The position numbers and the translations under genes are program-made. From Flavobacteriaceae bacterium CP2B (lineage in GTDB: Bacteria > Bacteroidota > Bacteroidia > Flavobacteriales > Flavobacteriaceae), in contig LXTR01000063.1 of the NCBI GenBank assembly GCA_001683825.1, forward strand, positions 1 through 64,000: 64,000 nucleotides of DNA, in the 5' to 3' direction. The notes below the pieces were generated by a model. It searched no databases. It had not been told where the DNA came from and worked only from the letters and a program-made list of their open reading frames with translations. Below, one piece after another: positions 8,454-17,170 of this stretch (position 1 is the stretch's first letter; every line of letters starts with the position of its first letter).

Positions 8454-9230
8454 ATGCGAATCGAATTTTACAAATACCAGGGCACGGGGAACGATTTTAT
8501 CCTCATTGACAACCGCGGGGACACCTTCTCCAAAAAAGATACCAAACTCGTGGCCCTCATGTGCGACCGCCGATTTGGCATCGGCGCGGATGGCCTTATC
8601 CTGCTGGAAAATGACAATTCGGCAGACTTCAATATGGTGTACTACAATGCCGATGGGCGCCCCGGCAGCATGTGCGGCAACGGGGGGCGTTGCATTGTGG
8701 CCTTTGCCCAATACCTGGGCATAATTGGGGACGCTGCCCGATTCAGGGCCGTCGACGGGATGCATACCGCGACCATTGAAGGGGAAACGGTAAGCCTGAA
8801 AATGAATGATGTGACAGCCCTGAGGAAAAAGCCCCAGTACCTGTTCCTGGATACCGGTTCTCCCCACCATGTGCAACTGGTGAACAACCTGGGGGCCTAT
8901 GGAGTGAAAACGGAAGGAGAACGGTTGCGGTACGGGCTGTACGGAAAAAAGGGGAGCAATATCAATTTTGTGGAACCCGCGGCGCGGAACACCTTTGCCG
9001 TCAGGACCTATGAAAGGGGCGTCGAAGACGAGACCCTCTCCTGCGGAACGGGGGTGACGGCCGTGGCACTCGCCATGCACCACCTGGGAAAGACCGATAA
9101 ATCAAAGGTATCCATAAAAACCAGGGGCGGAAAGTTGCAGGTGATGTTCGAACCCACGACGGAAGGTTATAAGAATGTGTACCTGAAAGGCCCCGCCAAA
9201 CAGGTGTTCAAGGGGAGCTGGCCATGCTAA
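8454..9230 (+). CDS. dapF: Diaminopimelate epimerase
   Basis: DapF interconverts LL- and meso-diaminopimelate for lysine and peptidoglycan synthesis, without cofactor. Starting at 8454 gives 258 residues beginning MRIEFYKYQGTGNDF, the normal DapF N-terminus; an upstream in-frame ATG at 8418 precedes the promoter element. Both catalytic cysteines are present: Cys74 in GRPGSMCGNGGRC and Cys197 in EDETLSCGTG. It overlaps the next gene by seven bases and forms an operon with a GNAT gene and mltG, a cell-wall grouping. dapA of the same pathway lies about 17 kb away. Confidence 0.96.
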   Translation: MRIEFYKYQGTGNDFILIDNRGDTFSKKDTKLVALMCDRRFGIGADGLILLENDNSADFNMVYYNADGRPGSMCGNGGRCIVAFAQYLGIIGDAARFRAVDGMHTATIEGETVSLKMNDVTALRKKPQYLFLDTGSPHHVQLVNNLGAYGVKTEGERLRYGLYGKKGSNINFVEPAARNTFAVRTYERGVEDETLSCGTGVTAVALAMHHLGKTDKSKVSIKTRGGKLQVMFEPTTEGYKNVYLKGPAKQVFKGSWPC

Positions 9231-9748
9231 GACTACGGGGGGAACATAGCTACCTCAGGGCCCTTGAACCTTCGGACCTGGAATTCCTCTACGAACTGGA
9301 GAACAATCCGGAGGTATGGGAGATCAGTGGTACAACGACCCCCTATTCCAGGCACACGCTTCAGAAATATCTCGACAACGCGCACAGGGACATCTATGAA
9401 GTCAAGCAATTGCGCCTTTGTATCGTCAACCTGGAGCACCGGCTCATCGGGTTCATAGACCTTTTTGAATTTGACCCCAGGCACCGGAGGGCGGGCCTCG
9501 GGATCGTCATCCTGGAAGATAGGGACCGCAACCGCGGGCTGGGGGCCGAAGCCATTTCCCTGATATGCCGCTATGCCTTTAGCGCCCTGGAACTGCACCA
9601 GCTGTACGCCCATGTACTCGAGGACAACCTCGCCAGTATACGCCTGTTTCGCAAAATGGGTTTTGAAACCACCGGCACCCGTAAGGAATGGATTTTATCT
9701 GGGGGCGTGTATAAAAACGAACTCCTGTTTCAAAAAATAAACCGCTGA
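9224..9748 (+). CDS. GNAT-family N-acetyltransferase (RimJ/RimL type)
   Basis: This 174-residue acetyltransferase resembles the RimJ/RimL/SpeG group. It begins LRGEHSYLRALEPSDLEFLYE, and the acetyl-CoA motif is ILEDRDRNRGLGAEAI. Late features are the HQLYAHVLEDNLASIRLF stretch and the KMGFE end motif. Its substrate is unknown. It overlaps dapF by seven bases and mltG by one, so it is translationally coupled to two peptidoglycan genes. A cell-wall or small-metabolite role is possible but unproven. Confidence 0.85.
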   Translation: MLRLRGEHSYLRALEPSDLEFLYELENNPEVWEISGTTTPYSRHTLQKYLDNAHRDIYEVKQLRLCIVNLEHRLIGFIDLFEFDPRHRRAGLGIVILEDRDRNRGLGAEAISLICRYAFSALELHQLYAHVLEDNLASIRLFRKMGFETTGTRKEWILSGGVYKNELLFQKINR

Positions 9749-10791
9749 TGTATCTCCGCAAAATTCTCATGGCCATTGTGTTACTCGGGTTACTGGCCGC
9801 CGGTATAGTCTCGTACCTGATATATACTGCCGTTTTTGCGCCCAATACCAAAATGGAAGCCGATGAAGCCTATGTGTACATCCCTACCGATGCTACTTTT
9901 GAAGCCGTGCTCAACCAACTGCGGCCCCTGCTCGGGGATATGGACACCTTCCAGGCCGTCGCCAGGCGCAAGAAATATGTATCCAACATTCGCCCCGGAA
10001 AATACGCGATCTACAAGGGGATGAATAATAACGAGATCATTAACTCACTCAGGAGCCGGAATATTCCGGTAAGCATTTCCTTCAACAACCAGGAAACCCT
10101 GGCCGACCTCGCGGGGAGAATCGCCTCCCAATTGGAAGCCGATAGCTTGTCGCTGCTCGAAACAATGAGGGATACGGCCTATTTGAACGATTTTGGCCTT
10201 GACGCCGATACGGGGATTGCCCTCTACCTGCCCAATACGTACGAGTTTTTTTGGAATACTTCGGCCCGGGGCTTCCGTGAGCGTATGCTCAAGGAATACC
10301 GCCAATTCTGGAATCAGGAACGCAACGGCAAGGCTGCTGCCCTGGACCTGGAACCCTTGCAGGTGATTACCCTGGCGTCTGTGGTGCACAAAGAAACGGC
10401 AAAGGTAGAGGAACGGCCCAGGGTGGCCGGGGTCTACCTGAACAGGCTTGACAGGAATATGCTCTTACAGGCCGACCCTACCGTCATATACGCTATCAAA
10501 CAAAAAACCGGGAATTTTGACACGGTCATTAAGCGGGTGCTGTACAAAGACCTCGAACTGGACTCGCCCTATAACACGTACAAGTACGCCGGACTGCCAC
10601 CAGGCCCTATTACCATGCCCGATATTTCGGCCATTGATGCGGTTTTGAATGCAGAAAGACACGACTATCTGTATTTCGTGGCCGATGTCGAAAATTTCGG
10701 CTACCATAAGTTCGCAAGGACGCTGGCGCAGCATAACCGAAATAAAGCGCAATATGTCCGTTGGATCAACGAACAGAAGATCAACCGCTAG
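9748..10791 (+). CDS. mltG: Endolytic transglycosylase MltG
   Basis: MltG (YceG-like, 347 residues) cuts nascent glycan strands in the periplasm and helps set glycan chain length. One N-terminal transmembrane helix (ILMAIVLLGLLAAGIVSYLIY) anchors it. The LysM-like region follows. The catalytic region has VVHKETAKVEERPRVAG, where the Glu of KETA corresponds to the known catalytic residue. After that come LLQADPTVIYA and YAGLPPGPI, and near the end DYLYFV. It is the last gene of the dapF-GNAT-mltG operon. Confidence 0.95.
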   Translation: MYLRKILMAIVLLGLLAAGIVSYLIYTAVFAPNTKMEADEAYVYIPTDATFEAVLNQLRPLLGDMDTFQAVARRKKYVSNIRPGKYAIYKGMNNNEIINSLRSRNIPVSISFNNQETLADLAGRIASQLEADSLSLLETMRDTAYLNDFGLDADTGIALYLPNTYEFFWNTSARGFRERMLKEYRQFWNQERNGKAAALDLEPLQVITLASVVHKETAKVEERPRVAGVYLNRLDRNMLLQADPTVIYAIKQKTGNFDTVIKRVLYKDLELDSPYNTYKYAGLPPGPITMPDISAIDAVLNAERHDYLYFVADVENFGYHKFARTLAQHNRNKAQYVRWINEQKINR

Positions 10792-10820
10792 GCTATTTGT
10801 CCTTAAATTCCTACGACTTA

Positions 10821-10860
10821 CCTAAAAAAGCCTGCTTTTTAGGAAATTTTAGGATTTTTT
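10821..10860 (+). terminator. Possible weak terminator after mltG
   Basis: An AT-rich stem CCTAAAAA(A)GC / GCTTTTTAGG with a two-base loop and one bulge is followed, after a few bases, by a T-run. The pairing is weak, so this is tentative. Confidence 0.4.
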
Positions 10861-10940
10861 GAGGAAAGGAGGGCTATCTTTACCCCGTGAAATTTAAGCA
10901 GTCCGTTTTATCGGACAGAAGTCTTAAGAAATCATACTGA

Positions 10941-11573
10941 ATGAGAAAGTGGATAAGTATCATTTGTCCTCTTATCATGATCTTTATTTTTACGAGTTTT
11001 GGAGTAGACTCCAATCCGGATGTTAACGTACCGGAAAACTTGAAAGTAAAGGAACCTACGGTGGTTTCGCTCCCCAAAAACGAAACCGGATTGAACCCTC
11101 AACGCGTGGCCCCTCCCTTTTTGGGGAGTGCGTACAATGGCTTTAAAGAAGCCCTGGCCTTTAAGGAGTCACAGGGCAATTATTTCAGAATCAATACTTT
11201 TGGTTATTTAGGCAAGTACCAGTTTGGTATCAGCACCCTTCAATTGATGGGGGTGTACAATGCCACCCAATTCCTTAACGACCCCTTGTTGCAGGAAAAG
11301 GCCTTCCATGCCAACATTGCGAGGAACAAATGGATCCTGCGCAAGGACATTGAAAGGTTTGAAGGTAAACGTATCCGGGGCGTAGAGGTTACCGAGTCGG
11401 GTATATTGGCCGCAGCCCATTTGGCGGGGGCGGGCAATGTAAAGAAATACCTGCGTTCTTATGGGCAGGAAGATGTGGAGGATGCCTACGGCACCAGTAT
11501 CTCGGAGTATTTGCATAAATTTTCCGGGTACGACCTTTCCAAGGTCTACGCCATGCGAAATGCCAGGGTATAG
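10941..11573 (+). CDS. Secreted lysozyme-like protein (putative peptidoglycan lyase)
   Basis: This 210-residue protein has an N-terminal signal helix (WISIICPLIMIFIFTSF) and then a lysozyme/SLT-like domain from about residue 64. The pattern ALAFKESQGNYF (Glu76 as the likely catalytic acid), GYLGKYQFGISTL, then AAHLAGAGNVKKYL resembles soluble lytic transglycosylases and related glycan hydrolases. Flavobacterial relatives are often labelled LysM or peptidoglycan-binding, but no LysM repeat is visible here. It lies downstream of mltG, after a possible terminator, which fits a cell-wall role. Confidence 0.7.
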   Translation: MRKWISIICPLIMIFIFTSFGVDSNPDVNVPENLKVKEPTVVSLPKNETGLNPQRVAPPFLGSAYNGFKEALAFKESQGNYFRINTFGYLGKYQFGISTLQLMGVYNATQFLNDPLLQEKAFHANIARNKWILRKDIERFEGKRIRGVEVTESGILAAAHLAGAGNVKKYLRSYGQEDVEDAYGTSISEYLHKFSGYDLSKVYAMRNARV

Positions 11574-11596
11574 GCATTAAGATGATATGAAAACAG

Positions 11597-11623
11597 CCCC
11601 GGGTTCTCCCGGGGTTTTTTTTT
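11597..11623. terminator. Terminator between the lysozyme-like and RsmI-like genes
   Basis: The stem CCCCGGG / CCCGGGG with a TTCT loop is followed by nine T's on the plus strand. It ends the plus-strand gene; the convergent minus-strand gene stops just to the right. Confidence 0.85.
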
Positions 11624-11639
11624 GGACAGGGCCGCGGGA

Positions 11640-12365
11640 TCAGGCCTGGAAGAGAAAGATGGCCGGGCGCTTATGCAGGGATTCCGGGCTTGTTTCCTTC
11701 CATGCCGCGACCGTTTTGGTGGCGATATACTCCGTAGGGAGGGTGAGGTCACAGGCTACGCACAACCGGGTCTGAGCCGAAAGGGTTTTCAGTAAATCGG
11801 CCATCAGGGTGTCATTGCGGTAAGGGGTTTCTATGAAGATTTGGGCTTGTTGTAATTCTTTGGAGGTTTTTTCCTGGCGTTTGATGGCCTTTTTGCGTTG
11901 AGCCCCGTCGATAGGGAGGTAGCCGTTAAAGGTGAACGATTGCCCATTGAGCCCACTGGCCATGAGCGCAAGGATGATAGAAGAAGGCCCTACCAAGGGA
12001 ACCACCCGTATATTTTTTTCATGGGCAAGGCGCACCACTTCTGCCCCGGGGTCGGCTATGGCCGGGCAGCCGGCCTCTGACAATATGGCTACCGGGATCC
12101 CTGCAAGGCACGGATCCAAAAAGGATGGAATATGCGCTTGCTCTGTATATTTATTCAGGGTCTCCATGTGGAGGCCGGGCTGTGACTTCCTGGGACTTAT
12201 TTTTTTAATGAAATGCCGGGCCGATTTTTCATTTTCGACGATATAGTGGTCTATGCGTTCGATAGCGCCCTTGATAGCGATGGGCAATACTTCAAGGGGC
12301 TCCGTGTCGCCCAGCGTGGTGGGGATCAGGTATAGGTTGCCATAAACCGCCTTATGTTCGTTCAT
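11640..12365 (-). CDS. SAM-dependent methyltransferase, RsmI/tetrapyrrole-methylase fold
   Basis: This 241-residue protein belongs to the TP-methylase fold family that includes RsmI, the 2'-O-methyltransferase of 16S rRNA C1402. Visible motifs are GNLYLIPTTLGD at the N-terminus, AILSEAGCPAIADPGAEVV (SAM-site loop) and VPLVGPSSIILALMASGLNG. The usual RsmI start is PTPIGN; here it is PTTLGD. The protein lacks the extra C-terminal part of longer RsmI proteins. It is therefore a Bacteroidetes paralogue or a shortened relative, and its target is uncertain. It overlaps the phosphatase gene upstream by four bases. Confidence 0.8.
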   Translation of the reverse strand: MNEHKAVYGNLYLIPTTLGDTEPLEVLPIAIKGAIERIDHYIVENEKSARHFIKKISPRKSQPGLHMETLNKYTEQAHIPSFLDPCLAGIPVAILSEAGCPAIADPGAEVVRLAHEKNIRVVPLVGPSSIILALMASGLNGQSFTFNGYLPIDGAQRKKAIKRQEKTSKELQQAQIFIETPYRNDTLMADLLKTLSAQTRLCVACDLTLPTEYIATKTVAAWKETSPESLHKRPAIFLFQA

Positions 12366-12841
12366 TTGCCAGAATTTTTGGATTCCATTTGTTCGCTTAT
12401 CGCATGACAGGCCCTGGAAATCAACTCAAAAACTTCTGCAAAACCCCCGGGCCCTCCATAGTAAGGATCGGGAACTTCACGGGTTTCAACCATCGCCTCG
12501 TCCAGCAGGAGCCGCACCTTGTTCAGTTCTTCCTCAGAGCGCGCCATGCCTTGCAGGTGGCGCAGGTTGGCCAGGTCCATCGCGTAAATGCGGTCGAAGG
12601 ACGCGAAATCCGCCGAATGGAACTTCCTGCAGCGTTGGCCGCTGATGTCGAGGCCGTATTTCCGGGCAACCGCAATAGAACGTTCATCGGGCCTGTTGCC
12701 AATATGGTAACCGGCGGTGCCCGCAGAATCAACTTCCACGGTCTCAGGATCTACCAGGGAACGAAGGATGCCTTCCGCGAGGGGCGACCTGCAGATATTT
12801 CCGAGGCATACCATCAATATCCTGGTTTTAGCTTGTTTCAT
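12362..12841 (-). CDS. Low-molecular-weight protein-tyrosine phosphatase
   Basis: This 159-residue protein has the arsenate-reductase/LMW-PTP fold. The P-loop VCLGNICRSP gives the nucleophile Cys12 and Arg18, and VPDPYYGG near the C-terminus supplies the general-acid Asp. It removes phosphate from tyrosine residues; in other bacteria such enzymes control capsule or exopolysaccharide export, but no such genes are next to it. The start MKQAKTRILM is preferred over an ATG ten codons upstream because it matches the family. Its stop overlaps the RsmI-like gene start, so they are coupled. Confidence 0.9.
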   Translation of the reverse strand: MKQAKTRILMVCLGNICRSPLAEGILRSLVDPETVEVDSAGTAGYHIGNRPDERSIAVARKYGLDISGQRCRKFHSADFASFDRIYAMDLANLRHLQGMARSEEELNKVRLLLDEAMVETREVPDPYYGGPGGFAEVFELISRACHAISEQMESKNSGK

Positions 12842-12945
12842 AGGCATTTTCTGAGCATGTATGGTGCCCAAAGACTGTTACCGGCCCGAAAATTTTGGCC
12901 CGGGACCCGCATCAACCCGGTTATTCGAGGCAAACTCAGCGGTGG

Positions 12946-14370
12946 TTATGAAAATTTCTTGGTAAGGTCTTCTATATACTTTCGGAACTGTTTGTCCGTC
13001 TCGGCCAGGTTGTCTACGGTCTTACAGGCGTGCAACACGGTAGCATGGTCCCGCTTCCCTATCTGTGAGCCGATACTGGCAAGGGAAGCCTTGGTGAATT
13101 TCTTGGCAAAAAACATGGCCAATTGCCGGGCTTGAACGATATGGCGTTTCCTGGTTTTAGACTGTAGGGTAGCCACATCCATTTCAAAATAATCCGATAC
13201 CACCTTCTGGATGTAATCGATGGAAACTTCCCGCTTGGTATTCTTTACGAATTTTTCTACCACTTCCTGCGCCAACTCCAGGGTGACCTCCTTTTTGTTA
13301 AAGGAAGACTGGGCAATAAGCGAGATGATGGCACCTTCGAGTTCACGGATATTCGTCTTGATGTGTTTGGCGACATAGTCGACAATCTCATCCGACATTT
13401 CAACCCCGTCACGGTACAGCTTGTTCCTCAATATTGAAACCCGGGTCTCGTAATCAGGGTTTTGCAGCTCTGCTGACAAGCCCCACTTAAAACGGGACAA
13501 CAAGCGTTGCTCTATATCCTGCATGTCTACCGGGGCCTTGTCGGAAGTAAGGATTACCTGTTTCCCATTTTGGTGCAAATGGTTGAAGATGTGGAAAAAC
13601 ACATCCTGGGTCCCCGACTTGCCGGAAAGGAATTGGACGTCATCAATGATCAGCACATCGATCAGCTGGTAGAAGTGGATAAAGTCATTACGCGTATTCT
13701 TTTTGACCGATTCTATATACTGCTGCGTAAACTTTTCAGCGGAGATATAAAGTACGGTACGCTCCGGGTACTTGTCTTTGATTTCCACCCCAATGGCATG
13801 CGCCAGGTGCGTCTTTCCAAGTCCGACCCCGCCAAAAATCAACAGCGGGTTAAAGGAGGTGCCCCCTGGCTTGTTGGCCACGGCCATGCCCGCGGAACGG
13901 GCAAGCCTGTTGGAATCTCCCTCGAGGAAGTTATCAAAGTTGTAGCTGGGATTCAGCTGGGATTCAATCTTTATATTGCGTATCCCCGGGATGACAAAAG
14001 GATTCTTTAATTCGGGGTTTTTGGATTTAATGGGCACATCCATTTCCTGGGGGGATACATTGCCGCGGTTGGCGCTGGGAATTTGTTCGGTAAAAGGTTC
14101 CCGGTTGCCATAGGTGTTCTCCATCTTGATGATGTACACCAGTTTGGCATTGTCACCCAATTCTTTTGTAAGGGCTACCTTGAGCAACTTTACATAGTGC
14201 TCCTCCAGCCATTCATAGAAAAATTTACTCGGTACCTGTATGCTAAGGGCACTATCGGATAATTTAACCGGCTTAATGGGTTCGAACCACGTTTTGAATG
14301 CCTGCGGTTGGATGTTATCTTGGATAAAATCCAAGCAATTGTTCCAAACGGAATTGGCAGTAACACTCAT
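12946..14370 (-). CDS. dnaA: Chromosomal replication initiator protein DnaA
   Basis: DnaA (474 residues) binds oriC and opens it for replication. Domain I begins SVWNNCLDFIQDNI. The AAA+ domain has Walker A FGGVGLGKTHLAHAIG (about residues 179-194), Walker B VLIIDDVQFLSGK and the sensor regions. Domain IV carries the DnaA signature RDHATVLHACKTVDNL near the C-terminus. The 204-base upstream gap and the 104-base downstream gap contain no recognisable DnaA-box cluster, so the origin need not be here. The phosphatase and RsmI-like genes follow on the same strand. Confidence 0.97.
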   Translation of the reverse strand: MSVTANSVWNNCLDFIQDNIQPQAFKTWFEPIKPVKLSDSALSIQVPSKFFYEWLEEHYVKLLKVALTKELGDNAKLVYIIKMENTYGNREPFTEQIPSANRGNVSPQEMDVPIKSKNPELKNPFVIPGIRNIKIESQLNPSYNFDNFLEGDSNRLARSAGMAVANKPGGTSFNPLLIFGGVGLGKTHLAHAIGVEIKDKYPERTVLYISAEKFTQQYIESVKKNTRNDFIHFYQLIDVLIIDDVQFLSGKSGTQDVFFHIFNHLHQNGKQVILTSDKAPVDMQDIEQRLLSRFKWGLSAELQNPDYETRVSILRNKLYRDGVEMSDEIVDYVAKHIKTNIRELEGAIISLIAQSSFNKKEVTLELAQEVVEKFVKNTKREVSIDYIQKVVSDYFEMDVATLQSKTRKRHIVQARQLAMFFAKKFTKASLASIGSQIGKRDHATVLHACKTVDNLAETDKQFRKYIEDLTKKFS

Positions 14371-14574
14371 TTGAAGTTAATCTTATTTGTTGGTTAGTGG
14401 CTTAAGCTAGTTGGTTGAAAAAGGTCGCGGGTATGACCTTCAAAAGTGAGACAAATATGTGAACAAAAATCCTAAAAAAAAAATCCTATTAGGTTGATTT
14501 TATTCTTTTTTTTTCGCATGTTCCATAGCTGTTGACAGCCTCCATTTAAATATATAGTTTTTAGCTGAATTAGC

Positions 14575-14973
14575 ATGGAATTTAACAGAATATCTTTCCG
14601 GATCCGGTATGCCGAAACCGATCAAATGGGAGTGGTATACCACGGGAATTATGCGCAATATCTGGAGATGGGAAGGGTTGAGTGGCTCCGTGATCTGGGG
14701 ATTTCCTACAAAAGCATGGAAGATAACGGCATCATGCTCCCGGTAATTTCGCTCAGGCTGGATTTCAAAAAACCGGCGGTTTATGACGACCTTATTACGG
14801 TGGTGACAAGACTGCGAAAACCCCCTACGGTGCGTATCGAATTTGACTACGAAATTTATAATGAAAATAAGGAGTTGCTGGTAGAAGCCAATTCCGTTTT
14901 GGCCTTTATCGACATGAAGACCAAACGCCCTGTCAGGTGCCCCGATTACCTGTCGGAAAAATTAAGCAAATGA
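14575..14973 (+). CDS. Acyl-CoA thioesterase, YbgC family
   Basis: This is a 132-residue single hotdog-fold enzyme that hydrolyses acyl-CoA thioesters. The family signature is clear: RYAETDQMGVVYHGNYAQYLE with the catalytic Asp and the nearby YHGNY, then GRVEWLRDLG. Substrate chain length cannot be told. It is divergent from dnaA across a 204-base AT-rich gap and convergent with the yigZ-like gene. YbgC often travels with Tol-Pal genes in Proteobacteria; that context is absent here. Confidence 0.9.
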   Translation: MEFNRISFRIRYAETDQMGVVYHGNYAQYLEMGRVEWLRDLGISYKSMEDNGIMLPVISLRLDFKKPAVYDDLITVVTRLRKPPTVRIEFDYEIYNENKELLVEANSVLAFIDMKTKRPVRCPDYLSEKLSK

Positions 14974-15088
14974 CCCTGCATTATAACACTTTCCTGAACT
15001 TGATGAAGGCAGGGCCGGATTTCTTCTCATTCTGAACGACCCTTCTTGCGATTTTTATTTTGTTTAAGGTTGCCGTTCCCGTCCTTTC

Positions 15089-15706
15089 CTATACCCTGAC
15101 CACCCGAACCCCCTGAATGTTTTGAAAAAGCGTTTCGGTTTTCTCCGCGTTTTGAAGGCGTACCGCTATATGAAAGGTACAGGATTCCTGTAGCTCCTGC
15201 TGCAGCAGTTCCATGTTATGGACCTTTACCAACCTTAAAACGGTGTTCAACTGTGGGTAACCGCAATGGACCAGGAATTCTCCCTTCAGGGTCCGTGTGA
15301 CAATTTCAGAGGCTTCCAGCGCCATTTTACCGGTTTCGCGATAGGCCTGTATCAGTCCGCCTACCCCCAATTTGGTTCCCCCATAGATCCTGAGTACGGC
15401 TACCAAAACATTGGTCAGGCCAAATGCCTGTATCTGCCCGTAAATGGGCATCCCGGCAGAATGCGTGGGTTCACCGTCGTCATTGACCCTGTAGTAGGGT
15501 TCCTCCAGGCCCCATTGCCAGGCATAGCAAAGGTGACTGGCCTTGCGGTGACGCTTTCGTACCTCTTCCAGCAAAGGGCTGGCGGCATCTTCATGGGCAA
15601 GCGGGAAGGCATAGCCGTAGAACTTGCTGTTCCGGTCCTTGTAAAGGACTTCCCTGCCTGGCCCGGCCAGCGTTTTATAGGTGTCGTTGTGTCCAGGAGC
15701 TTTCAA
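15089..15706 (-). CDS. YigZ/IMPACT family protein
   Basis: This 205-residue protein matches the YigZ/UPF0029 (IMPACT) family. The N-terminal domain includes the motif block DDGEPTHSAGMPIYG and LVAVLRIYGGTKLGVGGLI, and a smaller ferredoxin-like C-terminal domain follows. Eukaryotic relatives act in translational control through GCN1; the bacterial function is not settled. It overlaps the upstream transporter gene by four bases and is the last gene of a ribD-HAD-DMT-yigZ operon. Confidence 0.9.
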   Translation of the reverse strand: MKAPGHNDTYKTLAGPGREVLYKDRNSKFYGYAFPLAHEDAASPLLEEVRKRHRKASHLCYAWQWGLEEPYYRVNDDGEPTHSAGMPIYGQIQAFGLTNVLVAVLRIYGGTKLGVGGLIQAYRETGKMALEASEIVTRTLKGEFLVHCGYPQLNTVLRLVKVHNMELLQQELQESCTFHIAVRLQNAEKTETLFQNIQGVRVVRV

Positions 15707-16566
15707 AACAGGGCTACTAAAATAATACTGACCACAGCCATGGCAATCCCGCCCCAGTTGAGCAGGCTGACCCGCTCCCGGAAAAGCAGGATCCCCAGAA
15801 GGGTAGAAAGCATCACAATGGCCACATTGTTGATCGTGAATATCGAAGCGCTGTTGAGTACCTCATTTTGCAAGGCCCTTAACAGGAAGTAAATGGAGAA
15901 GAAATTCGGGACCCCCAGGACGATGCCCCCCAAAAGGTTTCTAAAATTAACGCGCAGGGGGCTTTTGGATGCTTTTACAAGGATAAAGATCAGCCCTACG
16001 GAGGCTGCCGAGGCAAAAACCGTAGCCGAGAAAAGAGAAAACTCTTCCCCGGGCACCAGGTTTTCCTCCAGGTATTTGAGGCTGGTATCGATGATCCCGG
16101 AACCCAGGAAAACCAATAAAGGAAGGATCAATGCCCTTTTTTGCAGGGTGATCCTGGACGCTTTGACCGAACTGAAATACACAGCGGCCAGGGCCAGCAC
16201 AATCCCCAGTGATTTAAGCGGCCCCAATTGTTCATCGTAGAGCACTATCCCAAAGAGTACCGGGACGGCCAGCGACATTTTAGTGGCCACCGAAGCCACG
16301 GAAACGCCCAGGTTTTGCGAGGTCCTGGCCATGAGGTTGAATACCAGGATAAACAGTATGCCCAATAACAGGGTCCCCGGGAACCAGGCCTTTTGGGGAA
16401 TCTCCCATACGGGGGTGCTGCCCTGATAAAACAGGAGCCCCACCAGGGAAGCGACCACATAATTCACAATGATGCCAAACAGCGTTTGCACTCTATACGT
16501 GCCAAACAATTTAAAGATGACAAAAATAAGGCTGGAAAAAAGAATGCTCAGGGCCAGGTCTGCCAT
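15703..16566 (-). CDS. DMT-superfamily (EamA-like) membrane transporter
   Basis: This 287-residue protein is almost entirely hydrophobic, with about ten predicted transmembrane helices in two repeated halves, as in EamA/DMT transporters. Visible helices include LALSILFSSLIFVIFKLFG at the start and VAIVMLSTLLGILLF near the end. The substrate is unknown; relatives export amino acids, nucleosides or vitamins. Its place in a riboflavin-gene operon makes a flavin or precursor worth testing, but the sequence itself does not show this. Confidence 0.8.
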   Translation of the reverse strand: MADLALSILFSSLIFVIFKLFGTYRVQTLFGIIVNYVVASLVGLLFYQGSTPVWEIPQKAWFPGTLLLGILFILVFNLMARTSQNLGVSVASVATKMSLAVPVLFGIVLYDEQLGPLKSLGIVLALAAVYFSSVKASRITLQKRALILPLLVFLGSGIIDTSLKYLEENLVPGEEFSLFSATVFASAASVGLIFILVKASKSPLRVNFRNLLGGIVLGVPNFFSIYFLLRALQNEVLNSASIFTINNVAIVMLSTLLGILLFRERVSLLNWGGIAMAVVSIILVALF

Positions 16567-16567
16567 T

Positions 16568-17170
16568 TTATAGTTTTCCTTTTAGGTCCGTAATATCTTC
16601 CTTCCCAACCTGCAGGTGCCAGGCCTGCATGCCCAATCCCCTCGCACTTACGATGTTCTCATAGGTGTCGTCTATAAAAAGGGTTTCCGGGGCTTTCAAC
16701 CGGTGTTGTTGTAATACGAATTCAAACACTGCCGCCCCTGGTTTTCGCAAGCCGATCTCGTGAGAGAGGTAGAAACCCTCAAAGCTGTTCCGGAACCGGA
16801 GGTACCTGCTTTCCCCCATCAGCTTCATGACATGCGATATGTGGAGTTCATTGGTATTGCTGAGCAAGAACAACCGGTAATCCGAACTGCCGGCCAGCAT
16901 TTCAAGGAAGTGCAGCCGATGCTCGGGAAAATCGAGTAGCATGGCATTCCATAAAGCCTTGAGCGACTCCTGGCTTCGCCCGGGGAAGGCTTCCTGCAAG
17001 CCGGTTAAAAAATCCCTGGCAGCGACGCTGCCTATTTCAAAGGCATCGTTTAACGCCTTGAGTCGGCCCACCAACGCCATATCTTCGAGCGCGCTGAGTT
17101 CCCGGGTGACGACCGGCTTATCCAGATTGATGAATACATCTCCGAAATCAAAAATGATATTTCTAATCAT
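16568..17170 (-). CDS. HAD-superfamily hydrolase, subfamily IA (YihX-like)
   Basis: This 200-residue protein begins MIRNIIFDFGDVFINLD, HAD motif I with nucleophile Asp8 and a D-x-G-x form as in YihX-type phosphatases. Motif II is LFLLSNTNELH, and motif III/IV is the Lys of GLRKPGAAVF and FIDDTYENI. Such enzymes dephosphorylate sugar phosphates or other small molecules. The gene overlaps ribD by eight bases. Riboflavin synthesis needs a HAD phosphatase for the pyrimidine intermediate, so this enzyme is a candidate for that step; this is an inference from position only. Confidence 0.85.
   Translation of the reverse strand: MIRNIIFDFGDVFINLDKPVVTRELSALEDMALVGRLKALNDAFEIGSVAARDFLTGLQEAFPGRSQESLKALWNAMLLDFPEHRLHFLEMLAGSSDYRLFLLSNTNELHISHVMKLMGESRYLRFRNSFEGFYLSHEIGLRKPGAAVFEFVLQQHRLKAPETLFIDDTYENIVSARGLGMQAWHLQVGKEDITDLKGKL

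Noticed and set aside
11208-11577. Minus-strand frames inside the lysozyme-like gene
   Set aside because: They are shadows of a well-supported plus-strand gene, with biased Pro/Arg content typical of antisense frames.
12872-14574. Possible replication origin around dnaA
   Set aside because: The gaps on both sides of dnaA contain no clear cluster of DnaA boxes (TTATCCACA-like) and no obvious 13-mer AT repeats. In many Bacteroidetes the origin is not next to dnaA.
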